From CAYPEK01 sp964409645 (GTDB taxonomy: Bacteria; UBP15; UBA6099): a stretch of 64,000 nt of DNA. This document shows, one piece after another, positions 50,427-59,198 of this stretch. The translations under genes were made by a program, and so were the position numbers. Within the stretch, counting starts at the first letter, position 1, and each line of letters opens with the position of its first letter. The notes under the pieces are model-generated. The model worked only from the letters and a program-made list of their open reading frames with translations, was not told where the DNA came from and did no database searches. The stretch lies in the NCBI GenBank assembly GCA_964409645.1, contig CAYPEK010000008.1, positions 4,024 to 68,023 on the forward strand, read 5' to 3'.

Positions 50427-52934
50427 TTACTTTTTCGGTTTGATAGAGTCGAGTCGTTTTTGGGCGGCGAATATGCGCGCGAGCAGTGCGGGGTCGTCCG
50501 TGAACGTCGCCGCCTTGAATAGTTCGAGGCGGTATGAGTCGATTGTTTCTTTTTTGATATTTTTTCCCTTGATCTCGAACTCGACGGAGCGGACAAGTGC
50601 GCGGGAGTCGTAAGGATTTGACTTGAGATAAATCGACGTCGCATTACTCACTTTGCGGCCGAAATCTTTCCGGTTTTCTGGGCAAGCGTCGATTTTTTCG
50701 AAGACGGTTCTCATGGTGGGAATGTCGTACGTTGCATAATCATCCGATTCTTCATCGTTGTAATCATACATCGAGTCTTCGTCTTCCGAATCGTCATCAT
50801 CTCTCGGCTTGAGAATTCTGAGATAGTTGTCGCAGGCGGCGTTGGTGTCGCCTTTTTTCTCGAATGCTTTCGCGCGCAGTTCCGGGTCAATCGAGCTGCT
50901 TGAAAGCACCGAGTCGTAGTCGCCTGTGATATAGGAAATATTGTTCTGGCTGCTGGATGTATCCACGTCGGTTCGGCTGCTCACGTAGTCGAGGATTTGG
51001 GAGGCTTCCTTGAATTTCCGGTAGTAGGCCTCCATGCCTATGTATTTGGATGTATCCATCCATTCCACGCCGGATACCGAGGCGGCTTTTTTGATTCGTG
51101 AGGCGGCTTCTTTCTCGATTGCCGGGACGTCATACTTGGTGGCGAACGAGGGCCGCGAGTCGGGGAAGGCGCTGAAAAGCGACAGGGCGTAGGAGGGGTC
51201 TTCCGGTGCGAGGCGCGCCGCGCGTTCGAGGCGTTTCATCTGCTCTGGCGGGTTGCCCCCGTTGCGCGGTGAATACATCGCGTACGAGAGCATGTACTGG
51301 AACAGTCCGAGGCTGACGCGCTGAGCTTTCCTGCGCTCGGAGGCGCTCATGTAGGCTGCCTCGCGCCCTCGCGGCAGGATCACCGCCATCTGGTTGTCTC
51401 TCTTGCGCCACTCTTTTTCGAATATGCTCACGGGGTGGTCCACCCAGACGTCATACGTCGCGACGTCGTAGGCAATGAGCGTGTCGAGGGCGCTGTCGTA
51501 ACCGAAAATCACGAACACGTGTTGCGGAATGAAGACGAGTACGGGCACTTTCCGCCGGATGTAGTGTTTTATGTCGGAGACTTTCGCGTTTGTTCTGATG
51601 TAGAAATTGAGATCGTTGTTTTCGGCGTAGTAGAACATGTCGATCATGTCGGTGCCGAAGAATGTGTATGTGATGTTGGTGCCGATCTGCTTCGCGGTTG
51701 TGTGTTTGTTCCAATAGTTGAAGACGAGGGCGAGCGAGTTGGGGGCGCAGTAGGCGGACCGGTATTCGGTGCGCGCCTCGACAGAGGGAATGGTCACTCT
51801 TTTGCCCTTGCGCGAGTTGTCGCCGAGCCGGTCCATGAACAGCTTTGCATTGCGCGCGAATTCTTTGTTGGCGGTGTATTTCGTGAGCACGTTCTTGAAC
51901 GCGGCTTCCGCGTCGTCGTCGTAGCCGATCTTGTGGAGCAGCAGGCCGATTCGGAACTGGAGGTATGATGCGCTGTAGCGGCTCGGATAGAGATTCAGGC
52001 TTTTTTCGTAGAGTAGGAGGGCGGGGCGGATGTCCGCGCGGCGCTCGGCGGCTTTGCCGAGTATCAGGAAGTCGTAGCTGATGATGCCGGTGTAAACGAC
52101 GGCGGTGAGCGCGAGCATGAGAGAGAGGTAGCCGACGAGCAACACTTTGCCGACGTAGGCGCGCAGTCCGGAGGCCGAGTACAGGATCAGCGCGCCGATC
52201 ACCGAGAATATAGCGAAAATGAACGGGAACAGCGCTCCGGCGGCCGGGGCTGCGCTGTGCGGCGAAACTCCGTAAGACTGGAACGAGATCATGTCAACGA
52301 AGAACTGCCACATGAACATGAGGAAGGCTGAAGTGAGGATGAGGCCCGCCATCAGTTTGAACGGCATCTTCAGGTCTTCCTCGCGGATGAGGCCGCCCGC
52401 GATGCCGCCGATTACGGCGCCGACGAACGTCATCGAAAGAATCATTATCATCATGAATTCGTCCGCGGAGAATGCGTGCGGGTTGATGGGGAGCAGCGTG
52501 CTGAGAACCGAGTCGGACAGGAGGTTGTAGAGGATGCCGAAGAGCGCGCCTGTCGGATATCCGAGAGCGAGCCCGGCAAGGACTCCGAAAATTATCCGCT
52601 TGATACCGCCCCTGAATTTGGGCTCGCCCGCGGCCTTGTTTTCTTCCTGCAGCCGCGCGAATCCTTTGTAAACGAACGCAAAGCAAAAAAGGCCGAAAAG
52701 CAAGTTAAAGCAGACGAAGATGAGGGCGATGTAATACCATCTGGTGTTGATGAACCAGACGGCGGCGGCCATGGCGATTATCAGCAGGGCCGACAGCGCG
52801 GCGAAGAAACCGCCCGCCTTCCGCCTTCCGAGCCGGTAGAGTGCAAGCGAACAAACCGCCGAGCCGCCGGGCGCGGAGAGGAAAAGCGATGCGATCAGAA
52901 TCACCGCCGGATGCGGGACTGTGCTCCGTTTCAT
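50427..52934 (-). CDS. Membrane protein with C39-type peptidase domain and TPRs
   Basis: 835 residues. Residues 1-290 hold about eight membrane helices. A TPR-like part at about 300-370 leads to a papain-like domain of the C39 peptidase form at about 385-520: 'EYRSAYCAPNSLALVFNYWN' (Cys396), 'PVLVFIPQHVFVIFGYDSALDTLIAYDVATY' (His472, Asp490). Residues 535-830 are TPR-like, with an acidic loop (DDDDSEDEDSMYD). The active triad is intact. The start overlaps the stop of the upstream gene by four bases. C39 domains cut Gly-Gly leaders in bacteriocin export; here the domain has no ABC transporter, and its target is unknown. Confidence 0.8.
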   Translation of the reverse strand: MKRSTVPHPAVILIASLFLSAPGGSAVCSLALYRLGRRKAGGFFAALSALLIIAMAAAVWFINTRWYYIALIFVCFNLLFGLFCFAFVYKGFARLQEENKAAGEPKFRGGIKRIIFGVLAGLALGYPTGALFGILYNLLSDSVLSTLLPINPHAFSADEFMMIMILSMTFVGAVIGGIAGGLIREEDLKMPFKLMAGLILTSAFLMFMWQFFVDMISFQSYGVSPHSAAPAAGALFPFIFAIFSVIGALILYSASGLRAYVGKVLLVGYLSLMLALTAVVYTGIISYDFLILGKAAERRADIRPALLLYEKSLNLYPSRYSASYLQFRIGLLLHKIGYDDDAEAAFKNVLTKYTANKEFARNAKLFMDRLGDNSRKGKRVTIPSVEARTEYRSAYCAPNSLALVFNYWNKHTTAKQIGTNITYTFFGTDMIDMFYYAENNDLNFYIRTNAKVSDIKHYIRRKVPVLVFIPQHVFVIFGYDSALDTLIAYDVATYDVWVDHPVSIFEKEWRKRDNQMAVILPRGREAAYMSASERRKAQRVSLGLFQYMLSYAMYSPRNGGNPPEQMKRLERAARLAPEDPSYALSLFSAFPDSRPSFATKYDVPAIEKEAASRIKKAASVSGVEWMDTSKYIGMEAYYRKFKEASQILDYVSSRTDVDTSSSQNNISYITGDYDSVLSSSSIDPELRAKAFEKKGDTNAACDNYLRILKPRDDDDSEDEDSMYDYNDEESDDYATYDIPTMRTVFEKIDACPENRKDFGRKVSNATSIYLKSNPYDSRALVRSVEFEIKGKNIKKETIDSYRLELFKAATFTDDPALLARIFAAQKRLDSIKPKK

Positions 52935-55753
52935 TCCGCCCTCCGTTTGCCCGCCGTGCCGGTTTTGCGCATCAGCGACTCAGCTTCGCGCGCCACCGGG
53001 CCGTCGTAGTCGATTTTACGCGCCCACGTGATCTGCCGCTCCGCGTCCTCGCGGCGGCCGAGTTTAAGGTCCGCCTTCGCCAGCCACAGATGGTATCTCG
53101 GATTCAGTCCGTAATATTCGATCGCGCGTTTGAAGTCGCGCGCCGCGGCTTTCGTGCGGCCTTTCGACATCTCGACGCGGCCTTTGGCGTAGTAATATTC
53201 GTCCGACGTTTTTGTACGGGTGAACACGCCTTTCGCCTCGGTGTATCCCCTCTCGGCGGCTTTGTAATCGCCGACCTCCGCCGCGCAGACGGCTTCCCGC
53301 AGCAGGTCCGCGTCCGGCACTTTACGGTCGAGTAGGCCGTGATCCGCGGAACCCGAGTTAAGTATGTGGTACTGCGTGAGCGAATTCATGAAATCTCCGG
53401 TGTTGAAGTAGTACGACGCGAGCCACTTCCTCGCCATTGTGTTTTCCGGTTCGAGATAGGCTATTTCCTTATACGCTTCGAGCAGCATTTTTCTGCCGGC
53501 CGCTGTTTTGTTGTAGATCGCGCCCGTGATTATTTTGTAATGCGACGGGTCGAGCGATTTGCTTTTCAGCGCCGCCGCCAGCGCGTTCCTGTACGCCGCA
53601 GCTTTTTCCGCCGCGCCCGGCGACGCGAGGAAAAGGCTGTACTCGTCACGGCCGGAGTATCTGTCGATATCAGCCGCCCATCCGGCCGAAAATCTTTCCG
53701 TGTCTATCTTCGCAAGCGTTATTCCCGCCATGTATCTTGCGTATCGGTTGGCGTACGTGCCGTCGGAGGCGAAGTAGTATCTGAGCGCCTGAACGTAATC
53801 GTCATAGTTAAAATAGTGGTCGCCGAGTGCGGACAGCGTGCGCGCCTTGGTTTCCGCGTCGATTTTCACAGGGTCCAGACCGAGCGAATCCAGTTTCGCA
53901 TTGGCATCTTTTTCCGGAAGAATGATTAGCAGTTCGCGGCCGCCTCCGGCCCAGCGTTTGCCGAGTTCGCGGTATGTCATTTCGGATATGATCTCGCCGC
54001 GCAGTTCGTGCCGGCGCTTGTCAACGTCTTTCTTCAGCGCCGCAGCGCTCAACTCCTTATTCTGGTAAACAATATTTTTTATTTCACCCTCGGTTAGTGT
54101 CTTCTTGTCCTTTTTGCCTTCCCTGCTGAAGTTGTACAGGATGAACATGCCCCGCCGGTCGTCGTATCCGGCGACGTTCATGTATCTCACTTTTCCGGTT
54201 TCATTTCTGCGCGCGCTGTATGACGAATCGTATTCGTCGTCGTCTTCATCATCGTAATTATCGTCATCCTCGTCGTCGTCGAACAGGCCTGCAGATGTTG
54301 TTTTCAGCGGGAGTTCCTTAAGGCCTATCGTGGCGGTTATGCCGGAGCTGATGAGCTTCTTCAGAAGCTTTTCGTTTCCGCTGGTTGCGACTACGCGGTA
54401 ACCGAGGAATCCGATGTTGGCGGCGGCGGCGGCGCAGTTGTCGATCGACGCCAGATTTATCACGCGCTTTTCCTTCGAGAGCTTCAGCAGCCGCTGCTTG
54501 AGCGTTTTTTCGTCTGTTCCCTTCTCGATGTGTTGAACCGCCGTCACGAGGGAGAGCCAATTAGCGTTCAGGTAATCTTCCCTGAGAACGGGCAGCAGGT
54601 CTTTCGTGTATTCTGTTTTCCCTTTTCCGGTCCGCATCCTTGAAAGAATGTATCGCGCGTTCAGGACAGCTTCCCGCGTCCGGAGCGTGTATTTTGCGTC
54701 AGCGATGCGTGCGTAATCCTTTTCCGCGCCGTCGATGTCGCCCGTCCGGTAGCGTTGCGAAGCGCGCGCGGCGAGCACATCGAGCGATTCAGGCGAATCG
54801 GCGAATCGCTGAATTATCAGCGTGTTCCAGAACGCCGCTTTGCGGAGCCCGGCCGTGTCGTCTTTCGCTCCGTATTTTTCCGCTTCGAGATTGCAGATCG
54901 GCAGGTAGTCCTGAGATATCAGAGTTACGTTCCAGAAGACGAGCAGACTCGGCGCCAGAACCAGCAGGAGACGCTTGAAGAAGCCTTTCACCGTCTCTTC
55001 GTTAGCCATGAAAAGCGCAAACACCGCGGCGGGTCCGGCGAGTAACGTAAGGCCGATAATGTCCGAGGCGATGTTCGAGCCGAAATCCACTGTCGAGAAT
55101 TTCGCCAGCCACACGCCGATCGTTATCATCGCGGGTATGGCTGCCAGCGGGCTGAGGTATAAGTAATATATGTTGGTGATCCGCAGTGATCCTTTTTTAC
55201 GGCTCCAGTACAACCCGACGATGAAGGCCGGGGCGAACGCCCACAGTCCTTGGAGGACGGCCGAGTACATCCCATTCATTTTCAGAACGGCTTCGAAATC
55301 GCGTGAGTAATAAGACGCGATCATAATCGGGATCGTCTGGCAGTAGATCAGCAGTCCGATGAAGAAGGCGTCGAACAAGCTGTTTTTCCACGGCGCTTTT
55401 TCGGCGGCGGGAGTCCAGAAAACAAACCGGGGCTGCCCGCTGAGCACGCCCGACTGGATTTTGTGGATCAGCAGCCCGGCGGCGATGTTTGCCGCGATGT
55501 GAAATATGATCGCCCACCACATCGGAAGTGGCAGCAGAACATAGACAACCGTATAGAGCGCGAGGCCGATCAGCGACACGGCGAACGATAGCGCCGCGAG
55601 TCCTTTGCGCCGCGCCATGTAGAACAGCACACCGCACACATACAGCGTCGCGCCGAACGACATCAGTACGGAAATAAACAGAACCTGCGCTAGCGTCAGC
55701 CTGTAGGATTTGCCGTAAGAAGCCGTTTCTGTGTCTGCAATCTGTCCGCTCAA
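52931..55753 (-). CDS. Membrane protein with inactive C39-like domain and TPRs
   Basis: 940 residues from TTG 55753; no better start is seen. About eight membrane helices lie in 18-285. TPR-like repeats follow. Residues 435-545 repeat the C39-like domain of the next gene: 'SIDNCAAAAANIGFLGYRVVATSGNEKLLKKLISSG' keeps Cys440, but in 'RYMNVAGYDDRRGMFILYNF' the His place is Arg523 and the Asp place Asn541. An Asp/Glu-rich insert (491-508) splits the domain. TPRs continue to the end. It is probably a pseudo-peptidase paired with the active protein it overlaps. It is driven by the promoter at 55793-55821. Confidence 0.8.
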   Translation of the reverse strand: MSGQIADTETASYGKSYRLTLAQVLFISVLMSFGATLYVCGVLFYMARRKGLAALSFAVSLIGLALYTVVYVLLPLPMWWAIIFHIAANIAAGLLIHKIQSGVLSGQPRFVFWTPAAEKAPWKNSLFDAFFIGLLIYCQTIPIMIASYYSRDFEAVLKMNGMYSAVLQGLWAFAPAFIVGLYWSRKKGSLRITNIYYLYLSPLAAIPAMITIGVWLAKFSTVDFGSNIASDIIGLTLLAGPAAVFALFMANEETVKGFFKRLLLVLAPSLLVFWNVTLISQDYLPICNLEAEKYGAKDDTAGLRKAAFWNTLIIQRFADSPESLDVLAARASQRYRTGDIDGAEKDYARIADAKYTLRTREAVLNARYILSRMRTGKGKTEYTKDLLPVLREDYLNANWLSLVTAVQHIEKGTDEKTLKQRLLKLSKEKRVINLASIDNCAAAAANIGFLGYRVVATSGNEKLLKKLISSGITATIGLKELPLKTTSAGLFDDDEDDDNYDDEDDDEYDSSYSARRNETGKVRYMNVAGYDDRRGMFILYNFSREGKKDKKTLTEGEIKNIVYQNKELSAAALKKDVDKRRHELRGEIISEMTYRELGKRWAGGGRELLIILPEKDANAKLDSLGLDPVKIDAETKARTLSALGDHYFNYDDYVQALRYYFASDGTYANRYARYMAGITLAKIDTERFSAGWAADIDRYSGRDEYSLFLASPGAAEKAAAYRNALAAALKSKSLDPSHYKIITGAIYNKTAAGRKMLLEAYKEIAYLEPENTMARKWLASYYFNTGDFMNSLTQYHILNSGSADHGLLDRKVPDADLLREAVCAAEVGDYKAAERGYTEAKGVFTRTKTSDEYYYAKGRVEMSKGRTKAAARDFKRAIEYYGLNPRYHLWLAKADLKLGRREDAERQITWARKIDYDGPVAREAESLMRKTGTAGKRRAE

Positions 55754-55792
55754 GTTGTTTTTCTCAAGGGCTCTCTATTTGAAAGATAATCA

Positions 55793-55821
55793 ATTATATC
55801 CAATCGCCGGAGGGGTTGCAA
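55793..55821 (-). promoter_or_regulatory. Promoter for the C39-type gene pair
   Basis: On the minus strand TTGCAA (55821-55816), a 17-nt spacer and TATAAT (55798-55793), about 40 nt before the TTG at 55753. Confidence 0.6.
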
Positions 55822-55917
55822 TTGAGCTAAATCAAATTATTTCGCGTCCCGTGGGTCCGTCGGCTTATAATATAAGGATATAAAAACAGAGTGGCTGAGG
55901 AAATCAGGAGGCAGCGG

Positions 55918-56742
55918 ATGAAAAAGGCGGTGATTTTTGCGGCGGCGGTTCTTGCGGCGGTTTTGGTTTGCGCGGGTGCGTGCGCGGAGGATGTGCCGAA
56001 ATCGTGGCCTGTGCTTTATCTGTTCGCGCATCAGGACGACGAGCTCGGAGCGGTCGCGAAGATCGCGACGGACGTGCGCGCGGGCAGAAATGTGTTCGTT
56101 GTGTGGGTGACGGACGGCGCGGGCACGGCGGCGAAGGATGTCCGCGAGAAGGAATCGCGAGCGGCGATGGCGCTGATCGGCGTCCCGGACGGCAATCTTT
56201 TCTTTCTCGGCTATCCGGACAGGTATTCCGTCAAGCACATCGAGGAGGCCTACAAACAGGTTCTCGATATCGTGAACGCAAACGGTGTTGCGGAGATAAC
56301 GACGGATGCCTACGAGGGCGGCAGCGTAGATCACGATGTAACCTCGCTGATCGGCGCTTACGTTTCAAAGAATTCGAAGCCGCGGCCGGCCCATTACGAA
56401 ATCCCGCTCTACAACATGTATAAAAACGTTTACAGACTCGGAAAATTTCTGCCGTTCCCCGGCGCGGAGACGCTCTCGACGCCGGTGGATGCCGGGATGG
56501 CCGACCTTAAAGTGAAGGTGCTCGAAATGTATCCGAGTCAGGCGGCGATTGTGAACACGATGAAGGCGATGTCGAGCCGGAAGGAACTGATGAAGAACGG
56601 CGAACTGTATCGCGTTTCGCCCGCCTACGACTATATGAAACGCCCGTCGGATGAGACGCTCAATTACGAGACTAACACTCGCAATCCGATCACGTTCAAG
56701 GACTGGCAGGACGCGGTTTCGGCGTTTACAAAAAAGTATTGA
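55918..56742 (+). CDS. Exported PIG-L/LmbE-family deacetylase
   Basis: 274 residues from ATG 55918 with AGGAGG upstream. A signal peptide (MKKAVIFAAAVLAAVLVCAGACA) comes first. 'PVLYLFAHQDDELGAVAKIATDVRAGRNVFVVWVTDGAG' holds the metal motif (family AHPDDE), and 'GGSVDHDVTSLIGAYV' the third ligand (HxxxH region). These zinc enzymes remove acetyl from GlcNAc-type groups, and a secreted form suggests an extracellular or periplasmic amino sugar. GH31 follows with a one-base overlap if its ATG is at 56742. Confidence 0.9.
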   Translation: MKKAVIFAAAVLAAVLVCAGACAEDVPKSWPVLYLFAHQDDELGAVAKIATDVRAGRNVFVVWVTDGAGTAAKDVREKESRAAMALIGVPDGNLFFLGYPDRYSVKHIEEAYKQVLDIVNANGVAEITTDAYEGGSVDHDVTSLIGAYVSKNSKPRPAHYEIPLYNMYKNVYRLGKFLPFPGAETLSTPVDAGMADLKVKVLEMYPSQAAIVNTMKAMSSRKELMKNGELYRVSPAYDYMKRPSDETLNYETNTRNPITFKDWQDAVSAFTKKY

Positions 56743-56753
56743 TGGGATTTTCG

Positions 56754-58820
56754 ATGAAAAGATATGTCGGTTTTTTGATAATCCTTTTGCTGCTCTGCGG
56801 CGCGGCGCACGCGGCGGCGGTCGAGGACGGCCGCTATTCGGCGGAGTTGCTTCCCGACAAATCGGTGTCGCTGAGAGCGGACGGCCGCGAGTTGTTCCGG
56901 CTGAGCGGTGTTGATTCGATGTCGTTCAACGCGGACGTGACGATGCAGTTCGGGTTCTTCAAGTTCAAAAAGAAGGGTATTAAGGCCGCGCCGATGGAGT
57001 TCGCGGCGGGCAATGAAGGGATCGATCTCGTTCTCGGCGGCAAACGTGTCGGCGCGGTTACGCTGAAGACGACGACGATGGGCAGCATGCGCGTAACGAT
57101 TGCTTACGACGGACCGACACAAGATGGCGAGGGCGCGCTGAGGCTGCGTTTCGCGTGCGCGCCGGACGACCGCTTCTGGGGCTTCGGCGAGCAGTATAAT
57201 TATGTTGACATGCGGGGACAGACGGTCCCGATATGGGTGCAGGAGGAGGGCGTCGGCAGAACCAAGACCAATAGCTATCCGCCGAGGGGCGGTTTTACGG
57301 ACTCCTATTTCCCGATGCCGTATTTCATGGACCCTGTGAAGGGGAAGGGGCTGCTTGTCGAGAACAAGGAGTATGCGGTGTTCAACCTTTGCACGAAGCG
57401 GCAGGATGCGTGGGACGTCGAGGTGTGGAACAAGCGGCGCGTGTCGCTGCTGACCTTTCCGGGGCCGAAGCCGATTGATGTCATCGAGCAACTCACCGCC
57501 GAGGTAGGCAGGCCGAAAATGCCGCCCGCGGATTGGGTGTTCGAGGGTGTGTGGCTCGGCGCGCAGCGCGGTTGGGATGTTGTGGATCAGCGCGTGGACA
57601 CCGCGCTGAAGGCGGGCATCCCGGTGTCGGCGGTGTGGGTGCAGGACTGGGTAGGCGAGCGCCATTTCGGGGTCGGCAATTACGGCGTGAAGTACCATTG
57701 GGCGTGGGACAGCGAGCTTTATCCGGATATGCGCAAGCGCATCCGCACACTCGAAAACAGGGGTGTCCGATTCCTCGGATATTTCAACCCGTTTATTGCC
57801 GAGGACTACGATCAGTTTGGCGAAGCGAAACAGAAAGGCTACCTTGTCAAGAAGAAAAACGGCGAGCCGTATGTGTTCCAGATTATCACGTTCAAGGGCG
57901 GCCTGCTGGACGTGACGAACCCGGATGCGGTGGCGTGGTTTAAGACTTTCGCACGGACGGCGGTGGAGATGGGGATGTACGGCTGGATGTGCGATTTCGG
58001 AGAGTGGCTGCCGTACGACGCGGTAATGTATGACGGCATAACCGGCGCCGCCGCGCACAACACTTACGCGACGACGTGGCACAGGATAAACCGCGAGGTG
58101 CTCGAAGAGCGATACGTGGGCGGCGAATATGCGTTGCTGACCCGCTCCGGATATACGCGCGAGCAGGGCGTCGCGCAGATCGTCTGGGCGGGCGATCAGG
58201 AGCAGGACTGGAAGGACGAGGACGGGCTGCCGACGGTTGTGACGGCGGCGCTGACGATCGGACTCGCGGGCGTGCCTTATTTCACGACGGACATTGCCGG
58301 ATTCTCAGGCGGCCCAAGCACGAAGGAATTGTTCATGCGCTGGACGGAGTTAGGGGCGTTCATGCCGGTGATGCGCACGCATGACGGTTTGAAGAAATTC
58401 GAGAATCACCGTTTCGACTCCGATGCCGAAACACTCGCGCATTTCACTAAGATGGCGAAAATCCACGCCGCGCTGCTGCCGTATCTTAAGAAGCTGTCTG
58501 CGGATGCCGTGCGGTACGGACTGCCGATGATCCGTCATACGGTGCTTGTCGATTCGGAATGGGAGGGTGCGCTCGAAGCGAACCGGCAGTGGATGCTCGG
58601 GCCGGATGTGCTGTTCGCGCCGGTGGTGAAGGAGGGTGCGGTGAATGTCGAGGTGTCGTTTCCGGAGGGCGAGTGGGAGCACCTGCTTACGGGCGAGAGA
58701 TTCAAAGGTCGCCAAAAGGCAACCGTTTCCGCGCCGATAGGGACGCCCGCGGTTTTCGTCCGAGTGGGCAAGCTCGATGCGATTGCCCAAAAAACGCGGG
58801 AAATCTACAACGCTAAATAA
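56754..58820 (+). CDS. Exported GH31 enzyme of the YihQ-like branch
   Basis: 688 residues from ATG 56754, six bases after GGGA; ATG 56742 in frame overlaps the previous stop and is an alternative. A signal peptide (MKRYVGFLIILLLLCGAAHA) leads. 'GWMCDFGEWLPYDAVMYDG' has the nucleophile Asp and 'YFTTDIAGFSGG' the acid/base Asp. 'AVWVQDWVGERHFGVGNYGVKYHWAWD' and 'QIVWAGDQEQDWKDEDGL' follow the YihQ (sulfoquinovosidase) pattern, but the position of Arg301 reads Lys and that of the substrate Tyr reads Phe. It is thus more likely an alpha-glucosidase-type enzyme for another sugar. It is the second gene after PIG-L. Confidence 0.88.
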   Translation: MKRYVGFLIILLLLCGAAHAAAVEDGRYSAELLPDKSVSLRADGRELFRLSGVDSMSFNADVTMQFGFFKFKKKGIKAAPMEFAAGNEGIDLVLGGKRVGAVTLKTTTMGSMRVTIAYDGPTQDGEGALRLRFACAPDDRFWGFGEQYNYVDMRGQTVPIWVQEEGVGRTKTNSYPPRGGFTDSYFPMPYFMDPVKGKGLLVENKEYAVFNLCTKRQDAWDVEVWNKRRVSLLTFPGPKPIDVIEQLTAEVGRPKMPPADWVFEGVWLGAQRGWDVVDQRVDTALKAGIPVSAVWVQDWVGERHFGVGNYGVKYHWAWDSELYPDMRKRIRTLENRGVRFLGYFNPFIAEDYDQFGEAKQKGYLVKKKNGEPYVFQIITFKGGLLDVTNPDAVAWFKTFARTAVEMGMYGWMCDFGEWLPYDAVMYDGITGAAAHNTYATTWHRINREVLEERYVGGEYALLTRSGYTREQGVAQIVWAGDQEQDWKDEDGLPTVVTAALTIGLAGVPYFTTDIAGFSGGPSTKELFMRWTELGAFMPVMRTHDGLKKFENHRFDSDAETLAHFTKMAKIHAALLPYLKKLSADAVRYGLPMIRHTVLVDSEWEGALEANRQWMLGPDVLFAPVVKEGAVNVEVSFPEGEWEHLLTGERFKGRQKATVSAPIGTPAVFVRVGKLDAIAQKTREIYNAK

Positions 58821-59198
58821 ATGATTTGCTTTTCTCCGTGTCTCCGTGCTCTCTGTGTTTATTATTAATCTGCCGACTCTTACCGATAGACAGACAGAAT
58901 TACCACAAATATAATTACTGCCACTGCGTTCGTTTGCTCGCTTTAGACCGGATTTTTCAAAAGAAAAATCCGGGAAATCGAAGAAAGGGCGATCTACTGC
59001 GTTGAATCATCAAGAGCGAATGTGCCACTTGTTTGATGGTGCGACACACGGCGGGGTGCGGCCAGCCGAGCGGCGACCCCACCCTACAAAAAAGCGTTCT
59101 CACTCGATTCGCCTTGTATCTCATCTCTTTTTTCGATTTCTACCTGCACTGGTTAATAATGCAGATTAGGTAATATAAAACACATTTCGGAGGGCGGG
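58821..59198. other. 378-nt non-coding stretch with inverted repeats
   Basis: Contains TCTCCGTGTCTCCGTGCTCT (near 58834, similar to family D), an 11-bp hairpin CCGGATTTTTC...GAAAAATCCGG with AAAA loop (58948-58973), and an inverted family B copy (GGCGGGGTGCGG...GACCCCACCC, 59052-59093). The leader of the symporter gene ends it. Confidence 0.7.
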
